Below are positions 60,905-64,000 of a stretch of 64,000 nucleotides of DNA, in pieces. Made by a program: the position numbers and the translations under genes. This DNA comes from Fretibacter sp964410285 (lineage in GTDB: Bacteria; Pseudomonadota; Alphaproteobacteria; Caulobacterales; Maricaulaceae). The stretch covers positions 221,909 through 285,908 of the forward strand of contig CAYPFR010000002.1 of assembly GCA_964410285.1 (NCBI GenBank), given 5' to 3'. The notes below the pieces were generated by a model, which did not search any database, was not told where the DNA came from, and saw only the letters and a program-made list of their open reading frames with translations. Positions within the stretch are counted from its first letter, which is position 1. Each line of letters begins with the position of its first letter.

Positions 60905-61522
60905 TTAGCGTGAATAGAATTCGACGACGAGGTTTGGTTCCATTTGCGCAGGATAAGGAACCTCATCAAAGCTTGGCGTACGGGTGAAAGTTGCTTTCAT
61001 CGCTTTGGGATCCAGAGAAATATATTCAGGCACGTCGCGCTCAGGGGACTCCAGCGCTTCAAGGACAAGTGCCATTGTGCGGGATTTTTCGCGCACTTCA
61101 ATAACATCACCCTCCTTACAGCGGTACGATGGAATATTGACCTTCTTGCCGTTCACAAGCACATGACCGTGGTTGACGAACTGACGGGCAGCGAAAACGG
61201 TTGGCACGAATTTGGAGCGGTAGACAATTGCGTCAAGGCGGCGCTCTAGCAGACCGATCAGGTTTTCAGACGTATCCCCGCGAAGGCGCGTAGCTTCGCC
61301 GTAAATATTGCGAAACTGCTTTTCGAGGATATTGCCGTAATATCCTTTAAGCTTCTGCTTGGCGCGCAGTTGCAAGCCGAAATCAGACAATTTCGATTTG
61401 CGGCCCTGACCGTGCTGCCCCGGAGGGAATGGACGCTTGTTAACTGGAGATTTGGGGCGGCCCCAAAGATTTTCGCCCATGCGGCGGTCAAGTTTATACT
61501 TGGCTTCAATACGTTTGGACAT
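60905..61522 (-). CDS. rpsD: 30S ribosomal protein S4
   Basis: Primary 16S rRNA-binding protein of the small subunit. The 205-residue product starts MSKRIEAKYKLDRRMGENLWG, given by its parts SKRIEAKYKLDRRMG and NLWG, and includes PFPPGQHGQGRKSKLSDFG and the S4 RNA-binding domain FVNHGHVLVNGKKVNIPSY. It lacks the N-terminal zinc-type Cys cluster, as usual in alphaproteobacteria. It is a lone minus-strand gene between the membrane-protein gene and rarD. Confidence 0.98.
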   Translation of the reverse strand: MSKRIEAKYKLDRRMGENLWGRPKSPVNKRPFPPGQHGQGRKSKLSDFGLQLRAKQKLKGYYGNILEKQFRNIYGEATRLRGDTSENLIGLLERRLDAIVYRSKFVPTVFAARQFVNHGHVLVNGKKVNIPSYRCKEGDVIEVREKSRTMALVLEALESPERDVPEYISLDPKAMKATFTRTPSFDEVPYPAQMEPNLVVEFYSR

Positions 61523-61747
61523 AGCGATGCCCTTTCATTTTGACGTGGCCCGGCAATCCAACCAATTCGGATTGCGATAAAAACGGCGGCGCCACACCTA
61601 CCCGTAAGCTGACGCCTCTTTGAGATGTCAAGCATCGGCCTTTTACGGTCTTTGATCTGCAAGTCAACTACTTTACGGCGGCTTTCTCACGCCTACCCCC
61701 ATAGCAGCAAAGCAGGCTCAAATAGGGCTAGCCAAGAGGCGAATTCC

Positions 61748-62671
61748 GTGACAATTCGAATTATGCTTCAAAGCCGCGCCATTAACACGCAAAGCCAATT
61801 ACGCCTTGGGCTGCTCGCGGGGATATTAGCCTATAGCATCTGGGGGTTTTTCCCCGTTTACTTCAAAGTGACCGCCGCCGTAAGCCCGCTTGAAATATTG
61901 TCTCACCGCATTTTTTGGTCAGTTCCCTTTGGCCTTGTAATCATTGCAACACGCCGCCAGTTCGCCGAGCTTGGGCGCGCTTTGCGCACGCCCAAAACGC
62001 TCGGAGTGCTTGCTGTGGCGGCCATTGCGCTTGCGGTTAATTGGGGCGTCTATATTTGGGCCATACAGATCGACCAGATTTTCCAAGCCAGTCTTGGCTA
62101 TTATATCACCCCCTTAATTTATGTGATCATTGGCGTGGTTTTCTTCGGAGAGCAGCTCTCGCGCCTGCAAGGCCTCGCGGCAGGGTTAGCCGCGATCGGC
62201 GTCACAATACTGGCCGTTTACGGCGGCGTCTTTCCGCTTATTTCTCTTGCCCTAGCCTGTAGCTTCACGCTCTACGGCGTTATTCGAAAACAGGTCGACA
62301 TTGGCGCGATGCCGGGACTAATGATTGAATGCATCATTCTGTTTCCGCCGGCGCTACTATACCTTATGTGGCTAGGCCACAGCGGCGGTTTGGTATTTGG
62401 TGCAGATATGGCCGGCGGGGAACAGCTCACCGCCCTATTGGTTGCCGCGGGGCCCATCACCGTCTTACCCTTGCTTGCATTTGCTATTGCAGCGCGAAAG
62501 CTGAAGCTCTCAGTGCTTGGGTTTTTGCAATATATTGCTCCGACATTACAATTTGGCTGCGGCCTTTATTACGGCGAGACCTTTAGCCTTGCCCATGCAA
62601 TTTGCTTTGCATGCATTTGGACTGCGCTGCTTATCTTTACATGGGATGCGTGGAGACGCCGCGCCGACTAA
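61748..62671 (+). CDS. rarD: RarD/EamA-family transporter
   Basis: About 307 residues with ten predicted helices. It is a RarD-type member of the drug/metabolite transporter superfamily: GLLAGILAYSIWGFFPVYFK, LSHRIFWSVPFGLVII, and IDQIFQASLGYYITPLIYV are the usual segments. Substrate unknown. A GTG at 61748 with an AGAGGCG site is chosen; an ATG at 61763 is an alternative that starts five codons later. The frame extends further upstream but without homology. Its stop overlaps the stop of the convergent gene. Confidence 0.88.
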   Translation: MTIRIMLQSRAINTQSQLRLGLLAGILAYSIWGFFPVYFKVTAAVSPLEILSHRIFWSVPFGLVIIATRRQFAELGRALRTPKTLGVLAVAAIALAVNWGVYIWAIQIDQIFQASLGYYITPLIYVIIGVVFFGEQLSRLQGLAAGLAAIGVTILAVYGGVFPLISLALACSFTLYGVIRKQVDIGAMPGLMIECIILFPPALLYLMWLGHSGGLVFGADMAGGEQLTALLVAAGPITVLPLLAFAIAARKLKLSVLGFLQYIAPTLQFGCGLYYGETFSLAHAICFACIWTALLIFTWDAWRRRAD

Positions 62672-63051
62672 TCTGAGGATTGCGGAATGCGCAGGACTTC
62701 TTGCTGAATCCACATGCCAAACAACTCACCGCCGGCCGAGGTGGCAAAATACCCCAGAAGATAGGCAACAAAGACAATAAGAAGCTGCGCAAAAAAGAAA
62801 TAAATTTTGTCCAGAACCGGGCTCTGCACTCCTGCGGACGGGCGGCCTCGATCAATAGTACGGCGTTTATTCGCAAAAAACAGTGTGGTGCCTACCGCAA
62901 TAATTACGATGACAAGGGCGGTTACGTTTCTCGCCCCTGCGATCATAGCCAAAATATATCCCAGATAGTCTACTGACCTTCTAAGAAACAAGCTGAGGAA
63001 CGTCCCGCATTTCCTCAGCAACAGCGCGGGGTTGGCAGTGTGCTTTTTCAT
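62668..63051 (-). CDS. small two-helix membrane protein of unknown function
   Basis: A 127-residue protein with two or three hydrophobic segments (about residues 30-42, 45-62 and 85-110) and basic loops. It overlaps trmJ by 4 bases (ATGA), so it is translated from the trmJ transcript. No family recognised. Confidence 0.6.
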   Translation of the reverse strand: MKKHTANPALLLRKCGTFLSLFLRRSVDYLGYILAMIAGARNVTALVIVIIAVGTTLFFANKRRTIDRGRPSAGVQSPVLDKIYFFFAQLLIVFVAYLLGYFATSAGGELFGMWIQQEVLRIPQSSD

Positions 63052-63860
63052 GAGGAACGGTCCTGTTTTACGCGCGCTTTCCCGCGCCCTTTCGCCAGCG
63101 CCTTAATGATACCGCGCAATGTGCGCACCTCTTGTACTGTCATTTTGGCGCGCACAAAAGGCGCGCGAATGTTTTGTTTCATCAGCGCCGTTTTTGCTTC
63201 TGGGAAAAAATAGCCTGCGTGCTCCAGTTCTTCTTCAAGATGGTCAAACATGCGCACAAGATCATCGCGTGATGCCGCTTCGCTGATCTCAGTTTGGAAA
63301 TATTTTGGCGGCGCGGCCCCCTCCGCTGACTTCCAGATATAGGCAAAAATATTAACGGCCTGCGCGAGATTTAGCGACTGAAAGGCCGGATTAACCGGAT
63401 AGGTCAAGATCGCATCCGCAAGCACGACATCGGCATTCTTCAGCCCTGCTTTCTCTGGTCCGAACAAAATACCTGTTGGAATGTTTTTAGCGGCAAACTC
63501 ATGCAGCTGCGCGCCGACCCCGCCCGTACCCATAACAGGCACCTCAAGCTCCCGCCGCCGCGCTGTGGCCGCCAGAACAAATTTTAGATCTGCCACGGCC
63601 TCTGCCGTCGTGTCATAAAGCTTGGCATTTTCAATCAAGCTCACTGCCCCTGCGGCCATGGCGTCGGCATCAGGGTTAGGCCAGCCATCACGCGGCTTAA
63701 CGAGTCGAAGCTCCGTGAGGCCAAAATTGAGCATAGCGCGGCAGGCCGCCCCAATATTTTGCCCGAGCTGCGGGTTGACGAGGATGACTGCGGGCGCTGT
63801 CTCCGCCTCCCCTGTTTGATCGACCACGCGTCCCAACTGATCTTTTACAAAACCACCCAT
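63048..63860 (-). CDS. trmJ: tRNA (cytidine/uridine-32-2'-O)-methyltransferase, TrmJ-like
   Basis: SPOUT-class SAM-dependent RNA methyltransferase, 270 residues. The N-terminal half shows PQLGQNIGAACRAMLNFGLTELRLVKPRDGWPN (by the parts PQLGQNIGAACRAM and LRLVKPRDGW), the trefoil-knot LFGPEKAGLKN and SLNLAQAVNIFAY. The C-terminal 90 residues are helical and basic. Family members methylate position 32 of tRNA; the exact site is inferred. It overlaps the small membrane-protein gene and is divergent from icd. Confidence 0.88.
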   Translation of the reverse strand: MGGFVKDQLGRVVDQTGEAETAPAVILVNPQLGQNIGAACRAMLNFGLTELRLVKPRDGWPNPDADAMAAGAVSLIENAKLYDTTAEAVADLKFVLAATARRRELEVPVMGTGGVGAQLHEFAAKNIPTGILFGPEKAGLKNADVVLADAILTYPVNPAFQSLNLAQAVNIFAYIWKSAEGAAPPKYFQTEISEAASRDDLVRMFDHLEEELEHAGYFFPEAKTALMKQNIRAPFVRAKMTVQEVRTLRGIIKALAKGRGKARVKQDRSS

Positions 63861-63959
63861 AATCCTCTCCCGTAATTTAAACGAGAGTCCTCTTTAATAT
63901 TGCGGCGCACAGTGTTAAGGCTGCGCCAACATTCAACACCCCGCGTTACAGAGGTAATT

Positions 63960-64000
63960 ATGGCTAAAATCAAGGTAAATAATCCCGTTGTCGATATGAA
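63960..64000 (+). CDS. icd: isocitrate dehydrogenase (NADP+), N-terminal fragment only
   Basis: Only 13 codons are in the window, MAKIKVNNPVVDM, which match the start of the NADP-dependent isocitrate dehydrogenase of alphaproteobacteria (typical MAKIKVxNPVV). The gene runs off the right edge. An AGAGGTA site precedes the ATG. Identification rests on these few residues and on the trmJ neighbourhood. Confidence 0.7.
   Translation, partial: MAKIKVNNPVVDM

Noticed and set aside
1..64000. CRISPR arrays, rRNA, tRNA, insertion sequences, prophage or integrase genes
   Set aside because: Looked for on both strands by eye; no repeat-spacer pattern, transposase, integrase or RNA-gene signature was recognised. 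A covariance-model scan would be decisive for small RNAs.

Overview
This window looks like chromosome from a free-living, probably marine alphaproteobacterium. It is most like the Hyphomonadales/Caulobacterales side of the class, though I cannot fix genus or family from sequence alone. The evidence is the set of alphaproteobacterial neighbourhoods: tatABC-serS-surE-pcm-LysM protein-yajC-secD-secF, DUF1476-purC-purS-purQ-purL-bolA-grxD, gyrA/ssb/uvrA and rpsD/trmJ/icd. A GTTC-N7-GTTC LexA box of the alphaproteobacterial type lies between ssb and uvrA. Coding density is very high, with many ATGA/TAATG overlaps. I saw no rRNA, tRNA, CRISPR array, insertion sequence or prophage.

Layout. 0.1-9.2 kb: a secreted protein of unknown function, uvrB, a VOC-fold protein, a large TPR-containing hybrid histidine kinase, two cyclophilin-type prolyl isomerases (one cytoplasmic, one lipoprotein) and coaD. 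9.3-15.9 kb: a complete lasso-peptide biosynthetic cluster. 15.9-28.3 kb: gyrA, a lipoprotein SodC, a von Willebrand-A/Tad-like pilus-type protein, ssb and uvrA around an SOS box, two envelope proteins and trmFO. 28.3-36.1 kb: a DUF4153 membrane protein, a squalene/phytoene-synthase-fold protein, a nickel-superoxide-dismutase cassette (small His-containing membrane protein, sodN, sodX), then secF-secD-yajC and a LysM protein. 36.2-45.4 kb: pcm, surE, serS, tatCBA, scpBA, nagZ, a SPOR-domain protein and dgt, nearly all on the minus strand. 45.4-55.0 kb: an A-type Fe-S carrier, a 2OG-Fe(II) oxygenase-like protein, a MipA/OmpV-like outer-membrane protein, map, a cytochrome P450, radC, an MFS transporter, purB and a pair of paralogous secreted thioredoxin-like proteins. 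55.1-64 kb: the F1-ATPase zeta-type inhibitor (DUF1476), purCSQL, bolA, grxD, a small membrane protein, rpsD, rarD, trmJ and the first codons of icd.

The item of greatest interest is the lasso-peptide cluster. Reading right from the divergent ABC exporter it encodes a B2 leader peptidase, an asparagine-synthetase-like C cyclase and a 49-codon precursor gene that is easily missed. These are followed by an HPr-kinase-like protein, a PqqD-like B1 leader-recognition protein and a nucleotidyltransferase. The precursor has the YxxPxLxxxG recognition motif, Thr at position -2 and a predicted core GGTGTANENSNGTARKP, with Gly1 and Glu8 placed to form the macrolactam ring. The kinase plus nucleotidyltransferase resemble those that phosphorylate and decorate a C-terminal Ser in paeninodin- and pseudomycoidin-type clusters, but this core ends in Pro. 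The cluster also lacks the isopeptidase and TonB receptor genes typical of astexin/caulosegnin-type alphaproteobacterial clusters. It lies between gyrA and coaD.

Other points of interest: a tandem secreted thioredoxin-like pair in which one copy has lost the CxxC active site but keeps two other cysteines; a 7-bp inverted repeat just upstream of the sodN cassette; three 11-bp-spaced YTAAC boxes (CtrA-like) upstream of the LysM gene; and a LysM protein in the NlpD-like position that lacks the M23 peptidase domain.
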